Below are positions 1 through 8,073 of a DNA stretch of 64,000 bases, in pieces. Position numbers and translations under genes: made by a program. This DNA is from UBA10449 sp005883585 (GTDB lineage Bacteria; Chloroflexota; Dormibacteria; Dormibacterales; Dormibacteraceae). Position 1 is the first letter of the stretch, and the number at the start of each line of letters is the position of its first letter. The notes beneath the pieces were generated by a model. The model did no database searches. It had not been told where the DNA came from and saw nothing but the letters and a program-made list of their open reading frames with translations. The stretch covers positions 39,213 through 103,212 of the forward strand of contig VBFD01000109.1 in NCBI GenBank assembly GCA_005883585.1, in the 5' to 3' direction.

Positions 1-125
1 CTGCCGGTACTGCCGGAGACGCCGCCGCTCGCGGTGCTGCCGGCCGTGGTGCCGGTGCTCGCGCCGGTGCTGCCGGTGCTGCCGGAGACCTTGCCGCTCG
101 CGGTGCTGCCGGCCGTGGTGCCTGT
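1..125 (-). repeat. Tandem 69-bp repeats, copy set 2
   Basis: Units encode a 23-residue pattern of the type GSTGSTGASTGTTAGSTAS. The repeated CTGCCGGAGAC word recurs at 10 and 79, a 69-nt period. The array continues past the left edge. Confidence 0.8.
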
Positions 126-1403
126 GCTGGTACCTGTGGTGCCAGTGCTGTTCTCGCTGCTCAGCATCGCGTTGATCTCAGCCTGAATCGAGGCTAGCTG
201 CCCCTTCATCAGGTTGATCTCGACCGATGTGGCCGTTCCGGCGCTAATGGCTGCGCTGAGCTCCGACTTCACTTGCGCCAGCTGCTGCTCGAGCACAGTG
301 GCTTGAGCTGAGCTGACTTCGCCTGCGCTTACCGCCGCAGAGATCTCCGCGTTGATCTGGAGGACTTCGTTCTGCATGGCGATGAGCTGAGCCTCGACCG
401 ATCCGCCACCGCCGGTCCCGCCCGAGTTTGACGTGGCGGTGCTGCCGGCCGTGGTGCCGGTGCTCGCGCCGGTGCTGCCGGTGCTGCCGGAGACGCCGCC
501 GCTCGCGGTGCTGCCGGCCGTGGTGCCGGTGCTCGCGCCGGTGCTGCCGGTGCTGCCGGAGACGCCGCCCGTCGCGGTGCTGCCGGCGGTCGTTCCAGTG
601 CTTGCGCCGGTGCTGCCCGTGCTGCCCGACACGCCGCCCGAGTTGGACGTTGCCGTGCTGCCGGTCGTGGTGCCGGTGCTCGAGCCTGTGCTGGCCGAGA
701 CTCCGGCCGAGTTCGTGGACGCCGCGCTGCCGGCGGTCGTGCCGGTGCTCACGCCTGTGCTCTCAGCCGATGCCGAATCGACCTTGGTCTTGTCGTCGCC
801 GTTGCCGCTCTTGCCGCCGGCGACGTCGCCACGGCTGTCCGAGTTGTTCTCGCCGACTTCCTTGTGGTGAGCGGTCACTTTGGCGCCGGCTCCAGCCTTG
901 AGGTCGCCGTTGCCTTTGCCGTTGGCGTCAGCGCTGCCCTTTGCAGCCGTGTCCGACTTGGCGCTGGCGTCTGACTTGACGCTGGTGTCCGACTTGGCGC
1001 TGGTGTCCGACTTGGCGCTCGAGTCCGACTTCGCGCTCGAGTCCGACTTGGCAGCAGCGCTGCTCTTGGCGCTGGCGTCGCTGTTCGTACTGGCGCCGCC
1101 CTTCGCACTCGCGCCGCCGCTGCCGCTGTTCTTGTCCTTGCCGCCCCCGCTGCCATCGCCGCCGGCTCCGCCGCCGATGGGATGGTCGGACTTGGCAGGT
1201 GCAGGATCGCTGCGGTGGACGACCACCGAAGCGCTCGTCTTATCGGTCGCCGCCTTGCCCTTGTCGCCGTGCGAATCTGCCGCCAGCGCGGGAGACGTCC
1301 GCGCCAGCATCAGGAGCACACCGGCCATGAAGACGAAGAGCTTCACAGCGACGCTACGCAAGAGTGACGGCCGACTAGCAGTGAACTCGCCGAACGTGTC
1401 CAA
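1..1403 (-). CDS. Secreted Ser/Thr/Gly-repeat protein with coiled coil (3' end outside window)
   Basis: The minus strand is open from a TTG at 1403 to the window edge, giving at least 467 codons. A GGAGGTG Shine-Dalgarno (SD) lies about 9 nt before the TTG; a GTG at 1346 is an alternative start. The N-terminus has a signal peptide (hydrophobic core LFVFMAGVLLMLA, likely cleavage after SPALA). Next come a Gly/Lys/Ser-rich stretch, hexads of the type SDxSAK (about 950-1055), a charged linker, 23-residue Ser/Thr/Gly repeats, a predicted coiled coil (about 150-420, VEAQLIAMQNEVLQINAEI) and more repeats. It looks like an exported, fibrous or wall-associated low-complexity protein. No catalytic domain is visible in the part present. 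The function is unknown; the plus-strand Pro/Val/Leu frames here are shadows. Confidence 0.72.
   Translation of the reverse strand, partial: MDTFGEFTASRPSLLRSVAVKLFVFMAGVLLMLARTSPALAADSHGDKGKAATDKTSASVVVHRSDPAPAKSDHPIGGGAGGDGSGGGKDKNSGSGGASAKGGASTNSDASAKSSAAAKSDSSAKSDSSAKSDTSAKSDTSVKSDASAKSDTAAKGSADANGKGNGDLKAGAGAKVTAHHKEVGENNSDSRGDVAGGKSGNGDDKTKVDSASAESTGVSTGTTAGSAASTNSAGVSASTGSSTGTTTGSTATSNSGGVSGSTGSTGASTGTTAGSTATGGVSGSTGSTGASTGTTAGSTASGGVSGSTGSTGASTGTTAGSTATSNSGGTGGGGSVEAQLIAMQNEVLQINAEISAAVSAGEVSSAQATVLEQQLAQVKSELSAAISAGTATSVEINLMKGQLASIQAEINAMLSSENSTGTTGTSTGTTAGSTASGKVSGSTGSTGASTGTTAGSTASGGVSGSTG
430..720 (-). repeat. Tandem 69-bp repeats, copy set 1
   Basis: This is the same 69-nt unit as at the left edge; the CTGCCGGAGAC word recurs at 484 and 553. 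The units are nearly identical at DNA level near 440-600 and diverge towards 720. This suggests recent expansion by unequal recombination or slippage inside the gene. Confidence 0.8.
950..1055 (-). repeat. 18-bp repeats encoding SDxSAK hexads
   Basis: About six consecutive 18-nt units encode variants of Ser-Asp-(Ser/Thr/Ala)-Ser-(Ala/Val)-Lys in the N-terminal half of the secreted protein. They give a hydrophilic, alternately charged linker. Confidence 0.7.
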
Positions 1404-1531
1404 AACTGCTCACCTCCACGCGGATATGAGCAATGCCTCGCCGCCATCCTGGACACGGACCCCGTGCGCCCTTCCCCAAATGGCACCGGGATATGTCGCA
1501 GAACGCCCCGCTTAGCGTTACCTAGTTGGCA

Positions 1532-2887
1532 ATGCTTAAATCGGAAACGCCGACGGTCTCCCTAGTAACCATGCTGGAGGCCACAGACGAGCCCGCTGTG
1601 GGCGATTTCGTGGCCGATGTCCTGGGGGAATCGGGTTGGCAGATCGAGTCTCTCCGCAAGCGATCGTCGAGGCTCTCCCCACCCGACGGCTATTGGGCGA
1701 TGTACGAGATCGCCATTAGAAAGGACGAGCAGGAGCGCTCGCTCAGGCTCGTTGCGCGCGGCGCGTTCAGCCGGGATGCATGGGACGAGCTCTCGGCCAG
1801 GCTCGTTCGGCACACCAATGGCCCATGCGACCCCATCGGTGGCATCGGGTTCCCGCGCCTGTTCCACGAATCCCAGCACGCCTTCTGGTTCTACCCGTTC
1901 GATCCCGCCATGCCCGGCCTCCCGAGCGCGTCAGATCCCGCGACCATGGCCGGTGTCCTGCTCGGGCTCGGCGCGCGAGCACCTCGAGACCTGGAGGCGT
2001 ACCCGCAGATCGAGATCGAGCGCGTGCGCTACACCCCAGAGATCGGCGCCATCCTTCGCTACACGATGCAGACATCGGCCGGACCGCTGACGGTCTATGG
2101 CAAGGTGCAGCCCGGCGATAGGGGATTGCGGGCGCAAAGGATCGTCGAGGGACTCTGGGAGGCGTCCACCGCCCAGCCCCAAGGTCTGCTGCGCCTGCCC
2201 CGACCGCTCGGCTGGATCGAGCAATACGGCCTTCTCCTCGAAGAGTCCATACCCGGCGAGCCCGTGGGCAGCGATCGGATGAGCGAAGAGTTCCAGAACG
2301 CTGGCATTGCGGCCGCGGAAGCGCTGGCGGTCATCCATGAGTCAGGGGTCGAGACCGATATCGAGATCTGGCTCGAGAACGAGCTCGACCGGCTCGAGCG
2401 CGTCGCCGACCAGTTCGCTTACGTCCACCCCGACGGCCATTTCCTCCTCAGCGACCTCACCACGCACCTTCGCAACCGAGCCCGCATCTCGATGGATGAA
2501 GAGTGGCTGCCCACGCACGGAGACCTCAAGTACGACCAGTTCGTGTATCACGAGGGCACCTTCACGCTTCTCGACTTCGATTACTTCGCCGTCGCCGAGA
2601 CGAGCTATGACCTCGGCAAGTACTGCGGCTACCTCGTGCCCTCCGCGCCGGCGTCGTGGGAGGACACCGTTGCCGCTGAACAGATCCGAGCGCGCTTCCT
2701 CCGCCGATACCTCGAGTTGAGGCCGCACGCCACCATTCAGCGTTTTCCAATCTATGAGGCCCTCACCCTCGGCCTGCGCGCGATGACGTTCATGTGGGCG
2801 CAGCGATCGGGATGGCAGCGAATCGCCGAAACGTTTCTCGTCATGGCTCACGAGCGTCTTTACAGCAGGATCCCCGAAACGATCTGA
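1532..2887 (+). CDS. Aminoglycoside phosphotransferase (APH)-fold kinase
   Basis: A protein of about 451 residues with a protein-kinase-like APH fold. The catalytic loop reads HGDLKYDQF (Brenner-type HGD motif, catalytic Asp) and the metal-binding segment LLDFDYF follows 18 residues later. An upstream GKV with a following helix fits the nucleotide-binding lobe. The family phosphorylates hydroxyls of antibiotics, choline, homoserine or sugars; the substrate cannot be told here. It is about 150 residues longer than typical APH enzymes, mostly at the N-terminus. The ATG at 1532 is chosen; a TTG two codons upstream (1526) and an ATG at 1571 are alternatives, and none has a clear SD. The gene stands alone and is divergent from the repeat protein. 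Confidence 0.75.
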   Translation: MLKSETPTVSLVTMLEATDEPAVGDFVADVLGESGWQIESLRKRSSRLSPPDGYWAMYEIAIRKDEQERSLRLVARGAFSRDAWDELSARLVRHTNGPCDPIGGIGFPRLFHESQHAFWFYPFDPAMPGLPSASDPATMAGVLLGLGARAPRDLEAYPQIEIERVRYTPEIGAILRYTMQTSAGPLTVYGKVQPGDRGLRAQRIVEGLWEASTAQPQGLLRLPRPLGWIEQYGLLLEESIPGEPVGSDRMSEEFQNAGIAAAEALAVIHESGVETDIEIWLENELDRLERVADQFAYVHPDGHFLLSDLTTHLRNRARISMDEEWLPTHGDLKYDQFVYHEGTFTLLDFDYFAVAETSYDLGKYCGYLVPSAPASWEDTVAAEQIRARFLRRYLELRPHATIQRFPIYEALTLGLRAMTFMWAQRSGWQRIAETFLVMAHERLYSRIPETI

Positions 2888-3000
2888 CGCGGTTAAGAAC
2901 GTAAAGGGGTCTCCCAACCGCGTATGCGATCCCTTTTACAAGCTTTTACCCAATAGGCGGCGCGACCACTCGGAGCCCTCCTCAGACTCAGCCCCTGGCC

Positions 3001-3669
3001 ATGCGGGTTTTCTCGTGGATTGGAGGCATCGTTCTCGTCGCCGTCATCAGCACCGCCACCGCGGCGACGCTGCGCGCACACAACGATGCTGCACACTCGC
3101 TGGTCGCGGCCAAGCCGCCAGTCGCCGCCATCAATGGGACCGTCTACGCCGGCGATCCCCCGCTCGAAAACCACCGGCTGCGGCCAAGCCCCGATCCATC
3201 GCCGACCCCACCGGCCGCGGCAGCCGCACCGCCGCAACAAGCGGCTGGGGCTCCGGCGCCTGCACCCGCCGCTCCGCCTGCGCGACCCGCGCCACCCGCG
3301 ATCGTGGTCGGCTCGACCCAACAGGCGCTCATCAATCAAGATCGGGCCGGAAAAGGTCTCGGGCCGCTGACCTGGAGCTCGTGCCTCGCCAACGTCGCCG
3401 GGGCCAACGCATCGCGGCTTGCCCAGCAGGGATGGGTCCCCCCGTACCACACGAACGGACCCACGGTTGACCTCGGCTGCAGGCTTGGCTCCCAGGCCGG
3501 TGAGAACGTCGGTTATTGGACCGGCGGCATCAGCGACGGGCAGCTCAACAGCATGTTCATGAACAGTCCCGAGCACTACGCCAACATCATGGGTCCGTAC
3601 CACTATGTGGCGACCGCCTGGGCGGTGGCTGCAAACGGCTACGCCTACATAGCGGTCGAGTTCAGCTAG
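3001..3669 (+). CDS. Secreted CAP/SCP-domain protein
   Basis: A 222-residue exported protein: an N-terminal hydrophobic segment (residues 5-22), a Pro/Ala-rich linker (about 60-100) and a C-terminal CAP (SCP/PR1) domain (about 105-222). The domain shows QALINQDRAGKGLGPL, AGENVGYW and SPEHYANIMG, which match the CAP motifs around the conserved His and Glu, and it ends in AYIAVEFS as CAP domains do. Bacterial CAP proteins are secreted or wall-attached and of mostly unknown biochemistry. The linker suggests a membrane-tethered domain crossing the wall. The next gene is a PBP, which fits an envelope locus. Confidence 0.8.
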   Translation: MRVFSWIGGIVLVAVISTATAATLRAHNDAAHSLVAAKPPVAAINGTVYAGDPPLENHRLRPSPDPSPTPPAAAAAPPQQAAGAPAPAPAAPPARPAPPAIVVGSTQQALINQDRAGKGLGPLTWSSCLANVAGANASRLAQQGWVPPYHTNGPTVDLGCRLGSQAGENVGYWTGGISDGQLNSMFMNSPEHYANIMGPYHYVATAWAVAANGYAYIAVEFS

Positions 3670-3757
3670 CGAACCGGTCGGCTCCGAGTAACCGGCTTCA
3701 ACTCGGCGTTGTCCTCACGAAGCGCGCGTCCGCGCTCAGAAAGGAGGAACGCGAAGG

Positions 3758-5911
3758 GTGGTTCAGAACCCAACCAGCCGCGATCCGCAACGTTCGGCAC
3801 CCCACCTCCGCCTCATCGATTGGATGTGGGCCAATCGCGTTTGGATCGCCGGCGTCATCGGGATTCTTTTCATCCTGTCCACGCTTTACGTGGTGTGGGC
3901 GGTCCAGGCTCTCCCAGACCCGAGCCAGGACGTGCTGGCGGCGGGCGATGTGGTCGTGCTCGACCGCAACGGCCGTCTCATCGAGGACTGGAACCCGGCC
4001 GGCCACTACCACGTCAACTTCCATCTCAATGAGATGGGGAAGTACGCACCCGCCGCGACCCTCGCGGCCGAGGACCGCAACTTCTATCACCACGGCGCGA
4101 TCGACGTCGGCTCAACGGCCCGCGCGCTGTGGGTCGACGTCACACATCTCGGCCTGAACGAGGGCGGCAGCACCATCACGCAGCAGCTGGTGAAGATCCA
4201 GCTGCTGACGCCGACGAAGTCGGTCACGCGCAAGATCCACGAGATGGTGCTCGCCATCGCGCTCGAAGAGCGCTTCTCGAAGGACCAGATCCTCACGATG
4301 TATTTGAACCGCGTCTATTACGGGCACGGCGCGTATGGGATCGGCGCCGCTTCGCGCACCTATTTCACCAAGGACTCCAAAGACCTCACGCCCGCGCAGG
4401 CCGCATTCCTCGCCGGCCTAATACAGGCGCCGGCGGCGTACGACCCCGTCGTCCATTACGAGCTCGCCCGCGAGCGCGAGCGGTACGTCCTCGACGGCAT
4501 GGTGACAACCGGCGCCCTATCACAGGACGAGGCGGACGCGGCGTTTGAGGAGGACATCAAGTCCGAGCTGAAGATTCAGCCCACCGCGCGTCAGAGCAAG
4601 GCACCGCATTTCGTCGACTACGTACTCACCTCGTTGGAAAAGACGTTTGGCTCGGCGGCGGTCCAGCAGGGCGGCATCGTCGTCCGCACCACTCTCGACC
4701 TCGACCTGCAGCAGGCCGCGCAGGCTGCCGTCACCAACGGCGTCCATGACCTGGCGTGGGCGAACATCAACAACTCCGCGCTGCTGGCGGCAAACCCCAA
4801 GAACGGCGAGATCCTGGCCTGGGTCGGCTCAGCTGACTACGGCAACGATTCGATCGCGGGTCAGTACGACGTCGTGCTGGCGGAGCGTCAGCCCGGTTCG
4901 TCGTTCAAGCCCTATGTCTACGAAGCGGCGCTGCGCGATCACAAGATCACGCTCGCCACGACCCTCAACGACACCACGCAAAGCTTCAACGGCTACATCC
5001 CGCACGACTTCGACAATGGCGGCATGGGCATGATCAGCGCGCGCACAGCGCTGGTGTTCTCGCGCAACATCCCCGCCGTCGAGGTCGCACAGATGGAGGG
5101 GATGAGCAACGTGATCGCGCTCGCACACCAGATGGGGATCAACAGCCACCTCGACCCCGGCCTCGCTACCGCGATCGGCGGCAGCGACGTCACCCTACTC
5201 GAGCACGTGCAGGGTTACGAGGTCTTTGCCAACCAGGGCCAGAAACAGACGCTGAACGTCATCAAGTCGATCGACGACGCCACCGGCAAGACGGTCTACA
5301 CACACGACATCGGCGGCGGTCAGAGCGTGCTCAGTCCTGCCGAGTCCTACCTGATCACTGACGTGCTCAAGCAGTACCAGTACCAGTGGGGCTTCGGCTG
5401 GAATCGCCAGATGTCGAGCAAGACAGGCACCAGCGACAACGGCCACGGCCAGATTCCCGACTCGTGGATCATGGCCTACAACCCGGACATCGTGGTTGGT
5501 GTCTGGGTCGGCAACACCGCTCCCAACGGAGGCGGTGGGACGATCCGCGCTTTCGGCGAAAGCGTGGCCCAGACCATCATGCGGCGCTTCGTCAACGCCC
5601 TTCCGCGCAGCATGCGTGACTGGTACACAACGCCCTCCGGGATCGTGCACGGTGCGTGCGATTCGCAAGAGATCTTCCTGAACGGCACGCAGGGCGGACC
5701 CTGCCCGTCGCCGAGCCCTTGCCCCAGCAACTCCCCGAGCGCGTCGCCCGGAGCGTCACCAAGCGCTTGCCCGAGCAGCTCCCCGAGCGCGTCGCCCAGC
5801 GCATCACCGAGCGCGAGCCCGTCCGCCCAGCCGAGCCCATCGCCGCAGCCGACGCCGTCGCCGACCCCGCCGCCGCCCACCAGCCCGTCACCCGGCCCGA
5901 CACCTACGTAG
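3758..5911 (+). CDS. Class A penicillin-binding protein (PBP1A-like transglycosylase/transpeptidase)
   Basis: A 717-residue bifunctional peptidoglycan synthase. There is a short cytoplasmic tail, one TM helix (about 29-50), and a GT51 domain with catalytic Glu105 in AAEDRNFYHHG and the GGSTITQQ motif (137-144). The transpeptidase domain has SSFK (nucleophile Ser381), SRN (435-437) and KTGTS (555-559). After residue 655 a Ser/Pro-rich tail of about 60 residues follows. The GTG start at 3758 is supported by an AAGGAGG SD. The enzyme polymerises lipid II and cross-links stem peptides outside the membrane. The otsA stop-start junction is immediate (5911/5912), so the two are probably co-transcribed. 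Confidence 0.93.
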   Translation: MVQNPTSRDPQRSAPHLRLIDWMWANRVWIAGVIGILFILSTLYVVWAVQALPDPSQDVLAAGDVVVLDRNGRLIEDWNPAGHYHVNFHLNEMGKYAPAATLAAEDRNFYHHGAIDVGSTARALWVDVTHLGLNEGGSTITQQLVKIQLLTPTKSVTRKIHEMVLAIALEERFSKDQILTMYLNRVYYGHGAYGIGAASRTYFTKDSKDLTPAQAAFLAGLIQAPAAYDPVVHYELARERERYVLDGMVTTGALSQDEADAAFEEDIKSELKIQPTARQSKAPHFVDYVLTSLEKTFGSAAVQQGGIVVRTTLDLDLQQAAQAAVTNGVHDLAWANINNSALLAANPKNGEILAWVGSADYGNDSIAGQYDVVLAERQPGSSFKPYVYEAALRDHKITLATTLNDTTQSFNGYIPHDFDNGGMGMISARTALVFSRNIPAVEVAQMEGMSNVIALAHQMGINSHLDPGLATAIGGSDVTLLEHVQGYEVFANQGQKQTLNVIKSIDDATGKTVYTHDIGGGQSVLSPAESYLITDVLKQYQYQWGFGWNRQMSSKTGTSDNGHGQIPDSWIMAYNPDIVVGVWVGNTAPNGGGGTIRAFGESVAQTIMRRFVNALPRSMRDWYTTPSGIVHGACDSQEIFLNGTQGGPCPSPSPCPSNSPSASPGASPSACPSSSPSASPSASPSASPSAQPSPSPQPTPSPTPPPPTSPSPGPTPT
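5695..5908 (+). repeat. Ser-Pro-rich low-complexity tail
   Basis: The 3' end of the PBP gene encodes repeated PSASPSASPS and PSPSP units. Such tails are usually disordered wall-spanning extensions. The repeat is in frame with the gene. Confidence 0.75.
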
Positions 5912-7465
5912 ATGCTCGAGCTTGGGGCGGACAGCCCTTTCATGAGAAGTGTGGAGCGCCGCCGGCCCGGCGGCTCGATGCGCGCGTACGTGTCGCGCAC
6001 GCTGCCCCACCACTCCGCGATAGTCGTCAGCAACCGGGCGCCGCATGAGCCGCGACCCGAAGGCGGCTTCGCTCGCGGGGCAGGCGGTGTCGTCACGGCG
6101 CTGCTGACGCTGGCCGAGGTGACGGCCGCGGACTGGGTGTGCTGCGCACGCACCGATTCCGAACGAAAGCTGGTCGAGACGCAGGGCGACGCGTGGACCG
6201 CTCCTTTGATTCGGTCCCACACCCGCCTCCACTACGTGATGCCGACACGCGAGCAGTACGACCAGTACTACTCGGTGATGGCGAACCCGGTGCTTTGGTT
6301 CGTCCAGCACTACCTCTGGGACCTGGCGCAGCAGCCGATCATCAACGGCCGGATCCATCGGGCGTGGAAGGACGGATACGTCGAGGTCAACCGTCAGGTC
6401 GCGCAGAAGGTGGTCGACGTCGGACGCCGGCTGCCGTACCGGCCATTGGTACTCGTCCACGACTACCAGCTCTATCTGGTGCCCAAGATCGTCCGCGAGC
6501 AGCTCCCCGGAGCGATCATCCAGCACTTCATCCACATCCCATGGCCGACTCCGCAGTACTGGAAGGTGCTGCCCAAAGAGATGCGGTCCGCGATCCTCGA
6601 GGGCTTGCTGGGGTGCGACATCGTGGGCTTTCAGTCGAGCCTGGACGTGCGCAACTTCCTGATGACCTGCGAAGAGAATGCGGGCCTGCAGGTGGACGAA
6701 CGAGAAAAGGCCGTGCTGATCGACGGCAGGGTCGTTTATGCGCGGGCGTACCCCATCTCCATCGATGTGGCCTCGACCACGAGGCTGGCGTTCTCGCACG
6801 GCGTGATGGTGGAGGAGCGCAGGCTCCGCGACTGGCGCCCCCAGCGGCTCATCGTCCGCATCGATCGAATCGACCCATCGAAGAACATCGTTCGAGGCTT
6901 CCTCGCCTACGAGAAGCTCATCAACCAGCGGCCGGAGTTGCAGGGTCAGGTGCAGTTCTGGGCTTTCCTGCAGCCATCGCGGCTGGACGTCGCCGCGTAC
7001 CGGGCTTACCTCCGCCGCGTGCGGCAGGTCGCGGCGCGCATCAACAGCCAGTACGGCCGTACCGGCTGGATGCCGATCCGCCTCGAGTTCGGCGAAAACA
7101 TTCGGAAGGCGATGGCGGCGCTACGCAACTTCGACGTCCTCCTGGTCAATCCCGTGTACGACGGCTTGAACCTCGTCGTCAAAGAGGGCGCCGTGGTCAA
7201 TCGGTCCGAGGGGATGATCGTTCTCTCTGAAAATGCGGGCGCGCACGAGGAGCTCCAGCCGCATGTGATCTCGATCAACCCGTTCGACATCGAAGCCACG
7301 GCCGACGCGATCTATCAGGGCTTGACGATGAGCGCGGAGGAGCGCCGGAAACGGAACGAGGCGGCGCGCGACGTAGTACGCACCAATGACATCTCACGCT
7401 GGATCACGCGCCAGGTCCAGGACATCCGCGATCTCGTGGCTGTTCCCGGCCTCCGTGCGGGCTGA
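5912..7465 (+). CDS. otsA: Alpha,alpha-trehalose-phosphate synthase (GT20)
   Basis: A GT20 glycosyltransferase that makes trehalose 6-phosphate from UDP- or GDP-glucose and glucose 6-phosphate in the cytoplasm. Visible family blocks are IVVSNRAPHE near the N-terminus, GGVVTAL, VHDYQLYLVP, FIHIPWP, the CDIVGFQS block, IDRIDPSKN and NPVYDGLNLVVKEG with a following SEN(A)GAHEEL. No OtsB-type phosphatase domain is attached and none is nearby. The frame opens at 5912, directly after the PBP stop. In-frame ATGs at 5942 and 5978 are plausible true starts, the last giving the usual distance to the VVSNR motif. The product points to osmotic or desiccation protection. Confidence 0.92.
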   Translation: MLELGADSPFMRSVERRRPGGSMRAYVSRTLPHHSAIVVSNRAPHEPRPEGGFARGAGGVVTALLTLAEVTAADWVCCARTDSERKLVETQGDAWTAPLIRSHTRLHYVMPTREQYDQYYSVMANPVLWFVQHYLWDLAQQPIINGRIHRAWKDGYVEVNRQVAQKVVDVGRRLPYRPLVLVHDYQLYLVPKIVREQLPGAIIQHFIHIPWPTPQYWKVLPKEMRSAILEGLLGCDIVGFQSSLDVRNFLMTCEENAGLQVDEREKAVLIDGRVVYARAYPISIDVASTTRLAFSHGVMVEERRLRDWRPQRLIVRIDRIDPSKNIVRGFLAYEKLINQRPELQGQVQFWAFLQPSRLDVAAYRAYLRRVRQVAARINSQYGRTGWMPIRLEFGENIRKAMAALRNFDVLLVNPVYDGLNLVVKEGAVVNRSEGMIVLSENAGAHEELQPHVISINPFDIEATADAIYQGLTMSAEERRKRNEAARDVVRTNDISRWITRQVQDIRDLVAVPGLRAG

Positions 7466-7544
7466 AATCAGGTCCGAGTGATCGGGGCGAGCCGCGCGTT
7501 TACTTTTCTAGATCTTCCTTCGTACTCGAAAGAGGGGGTGTGCC

Positions 7545-8009
7545 ATGGAGCACAAAGAAACGAACTTCGTACGCGATGAAGCATCAGGGTCCGTACGGGA
7601 AGAATCGACTGTGGTCAACGAGACTGGCGCGACGCCGGTCCGAGAGGCGTCCGTTGTCAAGAGCTCGACTCCCGCGCGGAGAGCGATGGAGGTCATCTAC
7701 CTCTTGTTCGGCATCATCGACGCGCTCTTGCTGATCCGGTTGGTGCTCAAGCTGCTGGGAGCGAACGCGCACGCGGGCTTCGCGAGCTTCACCTACGGAT
7801 TGACGGACTTCTTCCTCGCCCCGTTCCACGGTCTGCTGCCGACCATCGTCAGTGGGAAATCGGTGCTCGAACTGTCCGTGGTATTCGCGATCCTCATCTA
7901 CTCGCTGGTCGCGCTCGGCCTCGTGCGGCTGGTTGCGATCACGCTCTCTCGCAGCGTCATGGTCTCGCAGCACAGCCGATCGGAGGGCCTCAAGCCCCGT
8001 TCCGAGTAA
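7545..8009 (+). CDS. YggT-like membrane protein
   Basis: A 154-residue protein. Residues 1-45 are hydrophilic, rich in Glu and Thr. Two or three hydrophobic helices follow (about 47-70 and 105-130), with LLLIRLVLKLLGAN and a LTDFFLAPFHGLLP loop that resemble the YggT/CCB3 family. A purine-rich SD (AAAGAGGGGGTG) precedes the ATG. YggT proteins are integral membrane proteins linked to cell shape, osmotic tolerance or division in other bacteria; the specific role is unknown. It converges on the DUF1906-like gene. Confidence 0.6.
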   Translation: MEHKETNFVRDEASGSVREESTVVNETGATPVREASVVKSSTPARRAMEVIYLLFGIIDALLLIRLVLKLLGANAHAGFASFTYGLTDFFLAPFHGLLPTIVSGKSVLELSVVFAILIYSLVALGLVRLVAITLSRSVMVSQHSRSEGLKPRSE

Positions 8010-8073
8010 ACGCCGTCCTCGTTGTGTAGGAGCTGCCGCTCGCATAGGAGGGACCGTAGGTTCCTCTTAGCAC

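Noticed and set aside
428..901. Plus-strand open frames of Pro/Val/Leu or Arg/Cys composition opposite the repeat protein
   Set aside because: Repeat-derived shadows; the minus frame has a signal peptide, SD and sensible Ser/Thr/Gly composition.
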